The notes below the pieces were generated by a model that ran no database searches, was not told where the DNA came from, and was given only the letters and a program-made list of their open reading frames with translations. A program made the translations under genes and the position numbers. A stretch of DNA of 64,000 nucleotides, taken from NCBI GenBank assembly GCA_002354335.1, contig DELI01000027.1, positions 244,491 to 308,490 on the forward strand, in the 5' to 3' direction. Source of the stretch: Sphingobacterium sp. UBA2700. GTDB taxonomy: Bacteria > Bacteroidota > Bacteroidia > Sphingobacteriales > Sphingobacteriaceae. Below are positions 42,330 through 52,700 of this stretch, one piece after another. Position 1 is the first letter of the stretch; each line of letters starts with the position of its first letter.

Positions 42330-43325
42330 ATGAAACACGAAAAAGAATTACGCCATAATTGGACAAAGGAAGAGCTATTGGCCATTTACAACAAGCCACT
42401 TATGGAACTGGTCTATGAAGCTGCAACGGTGCATCGGCAATGGCATAATCCGGAAGAAGTGCAGATCTCAACCTTGCTGTCTGTGAAAACAGGCGGATGC
42501 CCTGAAGATTGCTCGTATTGCGGACAGGCAGCGCGTTATCATACGGATATCAAAGTACAGGCCTTGCTTCCTACGGAAACTGTCCTTGCGCATGCTCAAA
42601 AAGCGAAAGATAACGGTTCCTCACGCTTCTGCATGGCGGCAGCATGGCGCGAAGTACGCGATAATCGTGACTTCGATCGCATCATCGAGATGGTAAAGGG
42701 TGTCAATGAATTAGGGCTAGAGGTATGCTGTACCTTAGGCATGCTGAGCGAGAGCCAGGCTCAACGCCTGCAGGAAGCAGGATTATATGCTTATAATCAC
42801 AACTTAGATACTTCCGAGGAGTTCTACGATGAAATCATCTCCACACGTAAGCTTGATAACCGAATTGAGACCATAAAGAACGTGCGTAAGGCAGGTATCA
42901 CTGTATGCTCGGGTGGTATCATCGGATTGGGAGAAAAGCCTGCAGATCGCATCTCCATGCTACGCACGCTAGCCAATATGGAAAAACATCCGGAATCTGT
43001 TCCTATCAACGCCCTAGCTAGAGTTGAAGGAACACCGCTGGAACATCTTCCGAAGATCGATATCTGGGAGATGGTGCGCATGATTGCCACCGCTCGCATC
43101 GTGTTGCCATCCTCTATGGTGCGTCTGAGTGCGGGAAGAATTGAAATGTCGGAGGTCGAGCAAGCCTGGTGCTTTATGGCGGGCGCTAATTCGATCTTTA
43201 CCGGAGAACGACAGACCTTGTTGGTTACCCCAAATCCAGGAGTCGACGAGGATATGGAGATGTTAAGAAATCTAGGGTTGAAACCAATGCAGAAGGAGGT
43301 GAAGGAAGTATGTTCGATGAGTTAA
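42330..43325 (+). CDS. bioB: Biotin synthase
   Basis: A 331-residue radical SAM enzyme that inserts sulfur into dethiobiotin. [10 protein letters not shown] carries the [4Fe-4S] cysteines C57, C61 and C64. The auxiliary [2Fe-2S] ligands are expected in [15 protein letters not shown] and TVCSGG. The ATG at 42330 gives the family length and starts 35 nt after the bioD stop. An in-frame ATG at 42264, inside bioD, would add 22 residues without homology. The gene overlaps bioA by 16 nt. Confidence 0.96.
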   Translation: MKHEKELRHNWTKEELLAIYNKPLMELVYEAATVHRQWHNPEEVQISTLLSVKTGGCPEDCSYCGQAARYHTDIKVQALLPTETVLAHAQKAKDNGSSRFCMAAAWREVRDNRDFDRIIEMVKGVNELGLEVCCTLGMLSESQAQRLQEAGLYAYNHNLDTSEEFYDEIISTRKLDNRIETIKNVRKAGITVCSGGIIGLGEKPADRISMLRTLANMEKHPESVPINALARVEGTPLEHLPKIDIWEMVRMIATARIVLPSSMVRLSAGRIEMSEVEQAWCFMAGANSIFTGERQTLLVTPNPGVDEDMEMLRNLGLKPMQKEVKEVCSMS

Positions 43326-44578
43326 TTGCTAGAGATCGTGCGGTTAATTGGCATCCCTACAGCCAAATGAAAACCAGCAAACACGTTCCAATTCTCTCCG
43401 GAAAAGGCGTTCAGCTCTATGATGCCAATGGAAACAGCTATATAGACGCTGTTTCCTCCTGGTGGGTGACCTTACATGGTCATGCACACCCATATATCGC
43501 TCAAAAGGTTTTCGAGCAGCTACAGCGCTTAGAACAGGTTATCTTCGCAGGCTTTACCCACCAGCCTGCCATAGAGCTTTCAGAGCGCCTGTTAGCCATT
43601 TTGCCGGCAAATCAACAAAAGATATTCTATTCCGACAATGGTTCTACCGCGGTAGAGGTAGCACTCAAGATGTGCATACAGTATGCGCATCAGCAAGGGA
43701 ATAAGAAAAATAAGATAATTGCTTTCAAGCATGGATACCATGGTGATACTTTCGGTGCGATGTCTGTTAGCGAGCGGGGTCTATGGACCGCGCCTTTCCA
43801 AGACTTGCTCTTTGAGGTCATCTTCATCGATGCTCCCCACTCATCCAATCTGAAGGAAACTTTTCAAATAATAGATCAGCATGCGGATGATGTCGCTTGT
43901 TTCATTTATGAGCCTTTGGTCCAAGGGGCTGGTGGGATGTTAATGCATCAGGCAGCTGATTTATCAGCATTGATGGCATACTGTAAATCCAAAGGAATTC
44001 TGCTGATCCAAGACGAGGTATTCGTAGGATTTGGGCGAACAGGAACTTTATTTGCAGCGAATCAATTAACTGAAAGTCCAGATATTATGTGTTTCTCAAA
44101 AGGACTGACAGGGGGTACTATGCCGATGGGAATCACAATCTGTACAGAGGAACTATATCAAGCCTTTTATTCGGACGAAAAGATGAAAGCTTTCTTTCAT
44201 GGACATTCGTTTACCGCTAGTCCCATTGCTTGTGCAGCATCCTTGGCAAGCCTGGATCTACTGCTCCAACAAGATTCTTTGGATGCTATACAGCGTATTG
44301 CTCGGTCGCATCGAGATTTTACGGTGGAACTTAACACGTTGGATGTCGTTCAAAATATACGTCAATGTGGTACCATATTAGCGTTTGATTGGAAAATAGG
44401 AGAGACCTCCTACTTCAACAAGATACAAGAACAGCTATACGCTGCCTTCCTTGCCGAAGGAGTGATTCTTCGTCCTTTAGGGAACACGGTTTATATCTTA
44501 CCGCCCTATTGCATCTCGGATCAAGAATTGCAAGAGGTTTATCAAGCCATTAAGAAAGTCGCAAATAGCATGTACTAA
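43310..44578 (+). CDS. bioA: Adenosylmethionine-8-amino-7-oxononanoate aminotransferase
   Basis: A 422-residue class III aminotransferase converting KAPA to [13 protein letters not shown] at the start, [42 protein letters not shown] and CFSKGLTGG with the PLP lysine are all conserved. The ATG is preceded by GGAGGTGAAGGA, one of the few strong ribosome-binding sites in the window, and overlaps bioB. Its stop overlaps the stop of the convergent gene by four nt, so there is no room for a terminator. Confidence 0.96.
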   Translation: MFDELIARDRAVNWHPYSQMKTSKHVPILSGKGVQLYDANGNSYIDAVSSWWVTLHGHAHPYIAQKVFEQLQRLEQVIFAGFTHQPAIELSERLLAILPANQQKIFYSDNGSTAVEVALKMCIQYAHQQGNKKNKIIAFKHGYHGDTFGAMSVSERGLWTAPFQDLLFEVIFIDAPHSSNLKETFQIIDQHADDVACFIYEPLVQGAGGMLMHQAADLSALMAYCKSKGILLIQDEVFVGFGRTGTLFAANQLTESPDIMCFSKGLTGGTMPMGITICTEELYQAFYSDEKMKAFFHGHSFTASPIACAASLASLDLLLQQDSLDAIQRIARSHRDFTVELNTLDVVQNIRQCGTILAFDWKIGETSYFNKIQEQLYAAFLAEGVILRPLGNTVYILPPYCISDQELQEVYQAIKKVANSMY

Positions 44579-45468
44579 GGTATTAAATGGTATTTTTTAC
44601 CATCCCAACTATAGCGCTCTTCAGATTTCTTGATCTTAAACTCTAGCTCTTCTTTCGTATCGTCGATTACTTCCCCTTCTTCCATCTTTTTAATGATGAG
44701 TTGGTTTCCCTTTGTGTATTTCTTTGAGAATTCCAACTCTTCGGAATAATAATATACTCCAGCATCCGATACCGAGGAGATCTTAGGAAGGGCATTTAAG
44801 TTCGTCCCATCCCAAGCAAAGCTAAAGGTTGTTGTCGGGATGCCACAGGCCTCCCCAGAGAAGATCACGTTATAGATTAGTTTGCTATCCTTAAGGTTTT
44901 TGCTTTCAGTTAATTCTGAGGTGGCGTATGACTGCTCGCCACGGTAATTTGCAAAGCCTGCCTTAGCAATAAGCTGTTGGTTTTTATCAAATACTTTCGC
45001 CTCCACCCAATCGTAATATTCCTCATTATTATGCCAAGCAATTCCATAGAGGAAGGTGTTTCCCGTAGAAGGATCAACTTTTTTATCTAAGCTCACTAAT
45101 CCAATCCATATATAGCCGGTCTTCTGTTGATTGTTGATCTTGTAAGCTATTTTATACCAAGGCAGGTACATTCCACGAAGCTGCATAGGGTTGTAGCCGC
45201 CGTTGTCCAAAAATTTGATCGGAGTACCCATAGGGATAGAGTCAACTAGCGCGCTTTTTGTGGAAGGCATTTTACGAACATAGGCCATATTGGCAAAGAT
45301 GGTAGCATCCTTTTCGGTATTAACATACCAAAGGTTGTAATCGTCAGCAACGACAAATGCTGCGGGCTCTTCCTCCTGCGCTTGCGCAAAGTGCGAAAAA
45401 AAACATAAAAAGCTAATCAAGAATAGTGATGCTAGCAGGCGAGTGGATGGCATGGATTTAAAATTCAT
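44575..45468 (-). CDS. Exported protein with SH3-like domain
   Basis: A 297-residue protein with a signal peptide (LLASLFLISFLCFFSHFAQAQ). A bacterial SH3-like region follows (about 45-140: FANMAYVRKMPSTKSALVDSIP, NQQKTGYIWIGLVSL), then a beta-rich C-terminal domain of unknown type with CGIPTTTFSFAWDG. SH3-like domains in exported proteins often bind peptidoglycan. The ATG at 45468 is chosen as it begins the signal peptide, 48 nt inside a longer frame. It is convergent with bioA, with overlapping stops. Confidence 0.68.
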   Translation of the reverse strand: MNFKSMPSTRLLASLFLISFLCFFSHFAQAQEEEPAAFVVADDYNLWYVNTEKDATIFANMAYVRKMPSTKSALVDSIPMGTPIKFLDNGGYNPMQLRGMYLPWYKIAYKINNQQKTGYIWIGLVSLDKKVDPSTGNTFLYGIAWHNNEEYYDWVEAKVFDKNQQLIAKAGFANYRGEQSYATSELTESKNLKDSKLIYNVIFSGEACGIPTTTFSFAWDGTNLNALPKISSVSDAGVYYYSEELEFSKKYTKGNQLIIKKMEEGEVIDDTKEELEFKIKKSEERYSWDGKKYHLIP

Positions 45469-45545
45469 ATATTGACCTAATTGATAGGTAAAGATAATTG
45501 ATTCAAACCAGAGCATATATCCCTGAATACCGTGGATTTTATCGG

Positions 45546-46346
45546 CTAAGCCTTCGTCGCCGATAATGCATAAAGCATGGGTATTTTATTGTCTAAATGT
45601 TTAATACGGAACTTTTTAGGTGCTACTTCTACGCCATGTCGAAAGCAATTGTAAGGCGAATAGTCGTATTCCTGAAACGTGTCTAAGCGAAAACCCTGAC
45701 CAAGCAAGGCGGTCATGACCTCACCAAGCGAATGATTCCAGGAGATACTCTTGTTACTGATGTCAGCATCGCGATCCGCATAAGTTCCATCGCTTACTTC
45801 TTCAACTGGGCCGGCATTAAAATAATTGTAACCTACTTTTTCAAAGTCATAATCAAACATCCATACGACCGGGTGAAATTCAACGAATACCAAGCGACCT
45901 CCCGGTTTTAATACACGGCGGATTACGCTGGCCCAGGCATCCAGATCCGGAAGCCAGCCAATCGTACCATAGCTCGTGAAAACCATATCGAACTGCCCAT
46001 TCAATTCTTCGGGCGTGCTATAGACGTCCGAGCAGATGAACTTAGCATCGATTTGAAGCTGTTCAGCTAATTTATTAGCCGCATCAATCGCTTTGTCAGA
46101 AAGGTCTAAGCCGGTGACCGAAGCGCCCATTCGTGCCAAAGACAAGGTGTCCTGTCCAAAATGACATTGCAGATGAAGGATTTTTTTGTCCTTCAGGTCC
46201 CCAAATAGTTCCAGCTCAACAGGATTTAAGGAACTGTTCCCTGCAAGGAATCCTTCCATGTCATAAAAATCGGAAGATAGGTGGGTATCCACTGCATCAT
46301 TCCAAAGTATCCTATTTACTTCTTTGTAGTTTTCTTCGTTGCTCAT
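45546..46346 (-). CDS. Class I SAM-dependent methyltransferase
   Basis: A 266-residue Rossmann methyltransferase. Motif I is LHLQCHFGQDTLSLARMGA (unusual CHFGQD in place of GxGxG). The acidic end of strand 2 is GLDLSDKAI, motif IV is DMVFTSYGTIGWLPD and KPGGRLVFVEFHP follows. The substrate is unknown. It lacks the layout of BioC and belongs to a distinct small-molecule methyltransferase group, so despite lying 1 kb from bioA it is not proposed for pimelate synthesis. The next gene upstream ends six nt away, so the two are co-transcribed. Confidence 0.85.
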   Translation of the reverse strand: MSNEENYKEVNRILWNDAVDTHLSSDFYDMEGFLAGNSSLNPVELELFGDLKDKKILHLQCHFGQDTLSLARMGASVTGLDLSDKAIDAANKLAEQLQIDAKFICSDVYSTPEELNGQFDMVFTSYGTIGWLPDLDAWASVIRRVLKPGGRLVFVEFHPVVWMFDYDFEKVGYNYFNAGPVEEVSDGTYADRDADISNKSISWNHSLGEVMTALLGQGFRLDTFQEYDYSPYNCFRHGVEVAPKKFRIKHLDNKIPMLYALSATKA

Positions 46347-46352
46347 CTTTTT

Positions 46353-47414
46353 TTAATCAGAGGTATCCGCTGTTTTTTTCTCATGTGCTACTTCTTTATC
46401 TTCGGCTGTAGCCTCCAACTGATTATCCTCCTGTTCGTCTTCGTTTTGTGGAGCATACTGCAGATGAACAAATATAGGATAATGATCTGAATTAAAATTG
46501 TCCAGTTTTCTCAGGGAGATAAGCTTAAAGTGAGCGGAGATAAAGGCGTGGTCAAGAGGGAATTGCATTAGGGGATGTTTCGCATGAAAGGTGTTGAAGA
46601 ATCCTCTTCCGCGACGCGGATCCAGTAGCTTGCTCATCTTTAAAAACAAGTCGGTCGTGTAGCTCCATGCCACGTCATTTAAGTCGCCGATCACTATCAC
46701 CGGTAGATCGCATTTCTTGGCCTTCTCTGCAACCAAAAGTAATTCCTTATCACGTTCGGTAGAACGTGGGTTTTCATTTGGAACCGGCGGCGTAGGGTGC
46801 ACCGCATACACCTGCACCAATTGACCGCTAGGTAACTCAATTTTTGTGTGGATAGAGGGAATTTCCTCCTCTACCAAATACTCAACACTGCTGTCCTTCA
46901 ACGGATATTTCGAAAACATCAGCATCCCGTAGGTGTTGTCGATTGGTACTTTAATCTGATACGGATAATCCTGATCCAATATCGCCGTCTCCTTCGCCCA
47001 CTGATGGTTGGTTTCTAGTAGTAAAACTAAGTCAGCATTGTTGCTTTTCACTACTTTGATGCATCCCTGATAATTGTCGTTGTCTTCATAAACATTCGAA
47101 ATCATCACCGCTAGGCTATTGTCCTTATCGACCTCCTTGGTTCCCAAAACTTGTTTTTTGGATAGCGGTGTAAATGGTAAAATTTGGAATAATAAACAAA
47201 TCGCGGTAATTGCAACAGCGACCGCCATAATGTTGAGCCAGATGATAGCAGGAAAGGCAAATAAGAAAAATAACAATAACCAAAGTATAGTCAATGCTAG
47301 CTTTTGAATTCGCGGATATTCGAAGACCCGAAAAGTCCAAAAGTCCAGCCTAATAAGGGGTAGAATAGAGAAAATGAGGATCAATGACCCTAATATGTAT
47401 AGCGTAATTTCCAT
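46353..47414 (-). CDS. Membrane-anchored endonuclease/exonuclease/phosphatase-family hydrolase
   Basis: A 353-residue protein. The N-terminus has about three membrane helices (5-22, 40-60, 65-85). The EEP domain (about 105-320) has VMISNVYEDNDNY, LLLETNHQWA (Glu metal ligand), YAVHPTPP, VIGDLNDVAWSY and the catalytic NSDHYPIFVHL. The C-terminal tail is very acidic (EDEQEDNQLEATAEDKE). Proteins of this layout are common in Bacteroidota, and the substrate (phosphodiester or phospholipid) is unknown. It ends six nt before the methyltransferase gene. Confidence 0.85.
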   Translation of the reverse strand: MEITLYILGSLILIFSILPLIRLDFWTFRVFEYPRIQKLALTILWLLLFFLFAFPAIIWLNIMAVAVAITAICLLFQILPFTPLSKKQVLGTKEVDKDNSLAVMISNVYEDNDNYQGCIKVVKSNNADLVLLLETNHQWAKETAILDQDYPYQIKVPIDNTYGMLMFSKYPLKDSSVEYLVEEEIPSIHTKIELPSGQLVQVYAVHPTPPVPNENPRSTERDKELLLVAEKAKKCDLPVIVIGDLNDVAWSYTTDLFLKMSKLLDPRRGRGFFNTFHAKHPLMQFPLDHAFISAHFKLISLRKLDNFNSDHYPIFVHLQYAPQNEDEQEDNQLEATAEDKEVAHEKKTADTSD

Positions 47415-47571
47415 TTATCAATTGTGTGTGCACTAAAGGTAGACAAATGTGATACCATTTAATCTAATTATTTCTAATAATACGTCATTTTGGGGTCAAT
47501 GGTTTTCGGTTTTTAATGTCCATAGTTTAATATTTGGTATATTTAGGAGATACACCAAATTATCATCGAAC

Positions 47572-47907
47572 ATGGCCTTACAAAAACGATCTTACGACAC
47601 CCTAAGTGAAGCAGTGAATGATTTACAAGCGATCGGATATACCGAAGATTTTCTAATCCGCGAGGATGGAGAGTGTCTATACTGTACTCAGAATGCAATG
47701 GAGTTATCGCCTGAAGAATTTGTTATCGACGGAATCTACCGATTTGAAGGAATGACCGACCCCGCAGATGAAAGCATCTTATTTGCTATATCCTCCAGAG
47801 ACAACCTGATTAGAGGCTTAGTTATCAATAGCTTTGGCGCGGATTTCAGCTACCGCTCCTCGAAGCTGGTTGAAGAGCTGTATAGACGATCGAGAGAGAT
47901 TCGTTAA
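47572..47907 (+). CDS. Small cytoplasmic protein of a Bacteroidota-specific family
   Basis: A 111-residue protein starting MALQKRSYDTLSEAVNDL, then YTEDFLIREDGECLYC, the signature EEFVIDGIYRFEGMTDPADESILFAIS and a helical end. Relatives are, as I recall, often labelled phosphoribosylpyrophosphate synthetase in databases, but this protein has no PRPP-synthetase motifs and is far too short. The function is unknown. The ATG at 47572 is chosen because the 41 upstream residues are non-homologous and A+T-rich. A heptamer repeat starts directly after its stop. Confidence 0.7.
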   Translation: MALQKRSYDTLSEAVNDLQAIGYTEDFLIREDGECLYCTQNAMELSPEEFVIDGIYRFEGMTDPADESILFAISSRDNLIRGLVINSFGADFSYRSSKLVEELYRRSREIR

Positions 47908-48090
47908 AATAGTACTTAGTACTTAGTACTTAGTAGTTAGACCTAGGGCTGGATTAGATATTAGATATGAGATTTTAGACGTTAGAGTATTGGCTTTCGA
48001 AGTAGAAAGGGGGATTTGTTTTGACCTAGGAAAGGAAGGGAGGTTTGTCTGAACCTTTCCTGGTATTCAAAGACAAAATATAAAGACAAA
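47908..48090 (+). repeat. Heptamer-ended intergenic element, copy C (one-ended)
   Basis: TTAGTAC-type heptamers (47911-47940) lead into GACCTAGGGCTGG, the TTAGA-rich stretch and GTTTTGACCTAGGAAAGGAAGG followed by CCTTTCCTGGTATTCAAAGACAAAA, the inner palindrome of copies A and B. The right-hand heptamer array is missing, so the copy looks truncated. It follows the preceding stop codon directly. Confidence 0.75.
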
Positions 48091-48146
48091 ATATCCAACC
48101 AACCCCTCAATCAGATACATGCAACTAACTACCTTAATTCACTTCC

Positions 48147-48222
48147 CTTTCAAACCCAATGTAAACCCAATTCAAACCCAAATCAGAACCCTTTTGAAAG
48201 GGCTAAGATTTGGGTTTGAATA
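48147..48222 (-). repeat. 11-bp repeat locus, third site
   Basis: Units CAAACCCAATG, TAAACCCAATT and CAAACCCAAAT run at 11-bp spacing. They are followed by an inverted arm GAAAGGGCTAAGATTTGGGTTTG, so the locus can fold. They are the complement of the units at 8105-8170. The remaining sequence to 48319 has no ORF. Confidence 0.7.
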
Positions 48223-48319
48223 AGGAGATAAAAGGACCTATCTCGAATCAGTTAGCTACAACACTGCCACTAAGCAACCCGAAGTGCGCTTTTAACTAAA
48301 ATAAAATAATGCTGGGGTT

Positions 48320-48955
48320 TTATTTTTTTTCGAGTTTCCCAATCTTATAAACACAGCGATTTTCGTCGGCTAGGATGTGCTGTATCCGTTCGACTTTGAA
48401 TTGGGCGCCGAATAGTTTTTGGAAATTCTGTAGCTCAGCGCGGCAAAAGCGCTGGCAGGCGCGCGCGGCTGCGCAGATGGGGCAGTGGTTTTCGATAAAA
48501 TAATAGTCGCTCGACTCTTTGGTCCATTCTGCGATGTAGCCTTCTTGCGATCTGATTTTGCTTAGTCGTTCCAGCTTATCTTCTACTGTCTTTGCTGATT
48601 TTAGTTCATTCTCGTAACGCTCGTAGGTCTGTTTTTCCCGGTCACTAATCAATAGCTCCAACGCATTCTCGCCTAAAATGTTCCGAACAGAATCAAGAAG
48701 CTGTACCGTAACATCTGCATGCGTATCCGGGAATTTCGCTAATCCGGCATCCGTTAATGAATAGAAGCTAAAAGGGCGTCCAACGCCTATACTTTTACAT
48801 TCCTTCTTCACGAATCCATCTTCTTCCAATTTTAGTAAATGTTGTCTTGCGCCTTCCTTAGTCATCGCTAACTCCTTCGCTACAGTTGCTGCATCTAATT
48901 CACAGCGCATCTTCAGCAACATCAGCAATTGTTCCGAACTACTCTTCTTTTTCAT
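48320..48955 (-). CDS. SufR-like winged-helix regulator with Fe-S cysteine cluster
   Basis: A 211-residue regulator. Residues 8-65 form a winged HTH (ATVAKELAMTKEGARQHLLKLEEDGF). Residues about 150-205 hold C158, C161, C167, C171 and C201 in the pattern NHCPICAAARACQRFC...RCVY, as in SufR and related [4Fe-4S] repressors. It probably senses cluster state, iron or oxidants. Its regulon is not visible: no suf genes are near. The small protein gene encoded divergently at 49232 is the nearest candidate target. Confidence 0.82.
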   Translation of the reverse strand: MKKKSSSEQLLMLLKMRCELDAATVAKELAMTKEGARQHLLKLEEDGFVKKECKSIGVGRPFSFYSLTDAGLAKFPDTHADVTVQLLDSVRNILGENALELLISDREKQTYERYENELKSAKTVEDKLERLSKIRSQEGYIAEWTKESSDYYFIENHCPICAAARACQRFCRAELQNFQKLFGAQFKVERIQHILADENRCVYKIGKLEKK

Positions 48956-49231
48956 TATCCAATGTTTTTCTTGGTTTAATCAAGTTTACAAAGATAACTA
49001 TTACCCTTTGCTATATGCTTTAATAAAATAATATTAATGAAATATTTTAACAAATAGCCATTTAAAGAGCTTTTTACGGGGTCGAGCTTAAACCGTGTCG
49101 GCAAATCATGACAATAATAAAACAAATAATTACTTGTTTTAATAGAAAGCTTTTCTAAATTTGATTTATCAATTGAGCGGAAAGGGACAGTTCTCAATTG
49201 TAATTTCATTAACAGCCTTACCAGATTTATT

Positions 49232-49483
49232 ATGGAACATTACATATTAACGTTTAGAGCACCTTTAAAGACCATGCTGGCCAGAGAAGAGCTCATCAGA
49301 ACATTAGAGCTTACAATACCGCATATACAATTGCATTCGTTCGATTTGGATGATAAGCAATTTATTATGCGCATCAAGTCGCTGGATCGAGTGGAGGATG
49401 AAATTCAAGCTAGATTGCTTGAGCTGGGACATCGTGTAGCTTTCATTAGCTCAAACTCCATATCGACCGCATTAGGAGCATAG
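49232..49483 (+). CDS. Small ferredoxin-fold-like protein of unknown function
   Basis: An 83-residue protein whose predicted strand/helix order (HYILTFRAP, helix AREELIRTLEL, HIQLHSFDL, KQFIMRIKSL, helix EDEIQARLLEL, HRVAFIS) resembles the heavy-metal-associated beta-alpha-beta-beta-alpha-beta fold. It lacks a CxxC metal site. It is divergent from the SufR-like regulator and followed by a terminator, so it is a single-gene unit. Function not recognised. Confidence 0.62.
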   Translation: MEHYILTFRAPLKTMLAREELIRTLELTIPHIQLHSFDLDDKQFIMRIKSLDRVEDEIQARLLELGHRVAFISSNSISTALGA

Positions 49484-49510
49484 ACTACATTTTTTTCTAG
49501 TTCATATAGA

Positions 49511-49551
49511 TGATTGTCTGGGGCATTAACTTTTAGACAATCATTTTTTTT
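49511..49551 (+). terminator. Terminator after the small gene
   Basis: TGATTGTCT pairs with AGACAATCA across a 15-nt loop, and eight T follow. Confidence 0.82.
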
Positions 49552-49785
49552 GCTTTATGCGTCGGAGCTATCCGACTTATTCAATGATAATTCATCTTCC
49601 CATTTAAAACGCTAAATGAATCGAAACACGATAATAAGCTTTTAAAATAGAGATTTAAGAAAAAAAACACATCATCAGGATAGTACAGGATACCACTCTC
49701 AAATAGGAAGTTTATATTTGGTTATCACCTGAATCTGTATCGCCGATTGGCTCAGGGCATAAACCTAATACATACTACTTATTAT

Positions 49786-52700
49786 ATGAATCTTAAATTA
49801 CCCTTTCTTGTTTTTGTTGTGCTGTTGCTGCTTTATAGCTGTGCTGAAAAGCCGTCCATGGAGCCTGTTAAGATACATAAGGGTTCTCGTGTCGTCCTCA
49901 TTGGCAACAACTTGGGTTCGCGTATGATGGAGTATGGTGATTTTGATACCGAGCTGCATGCTCGCTTTCCGGATAGCCTATTGTATATCCGTAACATCTG
50001 TAATCCAGGGAATACGGCAGGCTTCCGTCCACACCCGTCGCGCAATTCACCTTGGGCATTTGATGGGGCAGAGGCATTCAATCCAGAGTATGATATTAAT
50101 ACAGGTAGTGAGGGGCATTTCCCTACAGAAGACGCTTGGTTGCAAACATTGAAACCGGACGTAATAATCGGTTTCTTTGGTTATAATGAGTCATTTAAGG
50201 GTGCTGATGGATTGGAGAACTTTAAAGGCGAAATTGCGGCATTTATCGATCATACGAAAAAGCAGGATTATAATGGAGGCAAAGGAACGACGCTGGTATT
50301 AGTGTCGCCGATTGCTTTTGAGGATCTATCTGATAAGTATGACTTACCAGACGGGAAAGAAACGAATGCCAACCTTAAGATGTACGCTGATGCAATGGCT
50401 GCCATTGCAAAAGAAAAGAACGTGCCGTTCTTGGATGTCTATTCGGTAAGCAAAAACTGGTACAGCGACTCTTCTGAGCCGCTCACTATAGATGGCTCGC
50501 AGCTGTCGGCAGATGGATATGCAAAATTTGCTGATTACCTGGTTACGGGAATTTTCGGAAAAGGCGAGGGGCCTGGATCAACGCATAGAGATAAGATAAA
50601 GGAAGCAGTTTTAGAGAAAGACTGGATTTGGAATCAAGATTTTAAGATTCCGAACGGCGTCCATGCTTATGGGCGTCGCTTTAACCCGTTTGGTCCGGAT
50701 AACTATCCATTTGAGATTAAGAAACTTCGTCAGATGGGGGAGATTCGTGATACTGCGATTTGGAAAGCAGCGAAAGGTGAACAGGTAGACTTGGCCACGA
50801 TGGACAGAAATACCTTAAAATTGCCGGAAGTAGTGACCAACTACGAGGCTGGCGAAAAGGGTGAAGCAAAATATTTATACGGTGAGGAGGCATTAGCAAA
50901 GTTTCATGTCGCACCTGGTTATAAAATTGACTTATTCGCTTCGGAAAAGGAATTCCCTGATTTGGCAAACCCTGTTCAAATTTCATTTGATGCGAAAGGA
51001 CGATTATGGGTGGCGACTATGCCAAGCTATCCGCATTGGAAGGCGGGTGACGGTAAACCGAATGATAAAATCATCATTCTAGAGGATACGAATGGCGACG
51101 GTAAAGCAGATAAACAAACGGTATTTGCAGATAAATTGCATCTTCCTATAGGTTTTGAATTTACGAAAGAAGGCGTCTATGTCTCGCAGGGGAAAAATAT
51201 GGTGCTTTTAAAAGATACGGATGGCGATGGGAAAGCGGATAAAAAAGAAGTTATCTTAAGTGGCTTTGACGACCATGATACACATCACGCGCATTCGGTC
51301 TATACGATGGATCCTTCGGGTGCAATCTACATGGCGGAGGGCACATTCTTGCATACGAATGTCGAGACTTCTTACGGCCCGGTACGTGCCACCAATGGAG
51401 GGTTCTTCCGTTATTCGCCACAAAACAAAAGATTAGAGCGCGTTGCGCAAGTCTCTATTCCGAATCCTTGGGGAATTGCAACGGATGATTGGGGGCAGAT
51501 GATCTATTCCGAAACCTCCGGTCCTGATGTGCGTTGGATGTTGCCAGGCAGTATCAAACCTCGCTATGGTGAGTCTAATGACAAGTCTTTCACGCTTGTG
51601 GATAGTTTACATCGCGTTCGCCCTACGTCCGGCTTAGAGATTGTCTCGTCGAGACATTTCCCGGAGGAGGTGCAAGGTGATTATTTGATCAACAATACAA
51701 TCGGCTTTTTAGGAGCCAAGCAACATACCTTAGTGGATGATGGAACGGGTTTTAAATCGCAACATCGACAAGATCTGTTCTGGTCGGATGATAAAAACTT
51801 CCGTCCGGTCGACGCTGAATTTGCTCCAGATGGTTCTTTGTATGTAGTAGATTGGCATAACATTCTGATCGGCCATATGCAGCATAATGCTCGCGACCCG
51901 CTTCGTGATCATGTACATGGACGTATTTATCGCGTCACTTATCCATCGAGACCATTAGTGAAACCTGCCAAGGTTGATGGCGCTACGATTGCCGAATTAT
52001 TGGAAAACTTAAAATTACCAGAATATAGAGCACGTTATAGAAGTCGCGCAGAGCTTCGCATGCGCGATGACGCAGAAGTGGTTAAGGAAGCGTTGGCTTG
52101 GGCAAAGAAATTGGATAAAAAAGATCCTAAATACCTGCATCATCTTACGGAAGCAATGTGGGTAACCTGGGGTGCGAATAAAATTGATGCAGGCTTGCTG
52201 GAAACTTTATTGAATTCATCCGACTACCATGCGCGCGCTGCTGCGGTTCATGCGTTGCGATATAATACCGATAAGATCAAGAACTATAAAGAGCTATTTA
52301 CGAAAGCGGCGAAGGACAAGAACGGACGAGTGAAGTTGGAATTGATTGCTGCCGCATCATGGTTGAATCCGGCAACCGGATTGGAGCTTATGAATGCGAT
52401 AGATACGACGAGTTTGGATAAATGGAATAAACCGGCTTATAATACCTCATTTGCACATTTAAACAATAAATCTGTCAAGCCGAAGTCGGAAGGTGGAAGT
52501 CTGCGGACAACCTTGAAAGGCAAGGATTTGGAACAGTTTAAGCGGGGTGCAGTCATTTATGCGAAGGAAGGTTTCTGTATCACTTGTCATCAACCCAACG
52601 GAAAGGGCCTAGAAGCTTCAGGATTTCCGCCATTAAATGCGAGTACGTGGGTAACAGGAAGCGAAGAACGACTGATCAAATTGACGCTGCATGGGCTGCT

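Noticed and set aside
45546..46346. Methyltransferase near bioA as a possible BioC
   Set aside because: It lies outside the bio operon on the other strand, has an unusual CHFGQD motif I, and does not show the BioC N-terminal layout.
48976..49209. 77-residue minus-strand ORF in the gap upstream of the SufR-like gene
   Set aside because: It lies in the promoter region of two divergent genes, with A+T-rich composition and no recognisable pattern.
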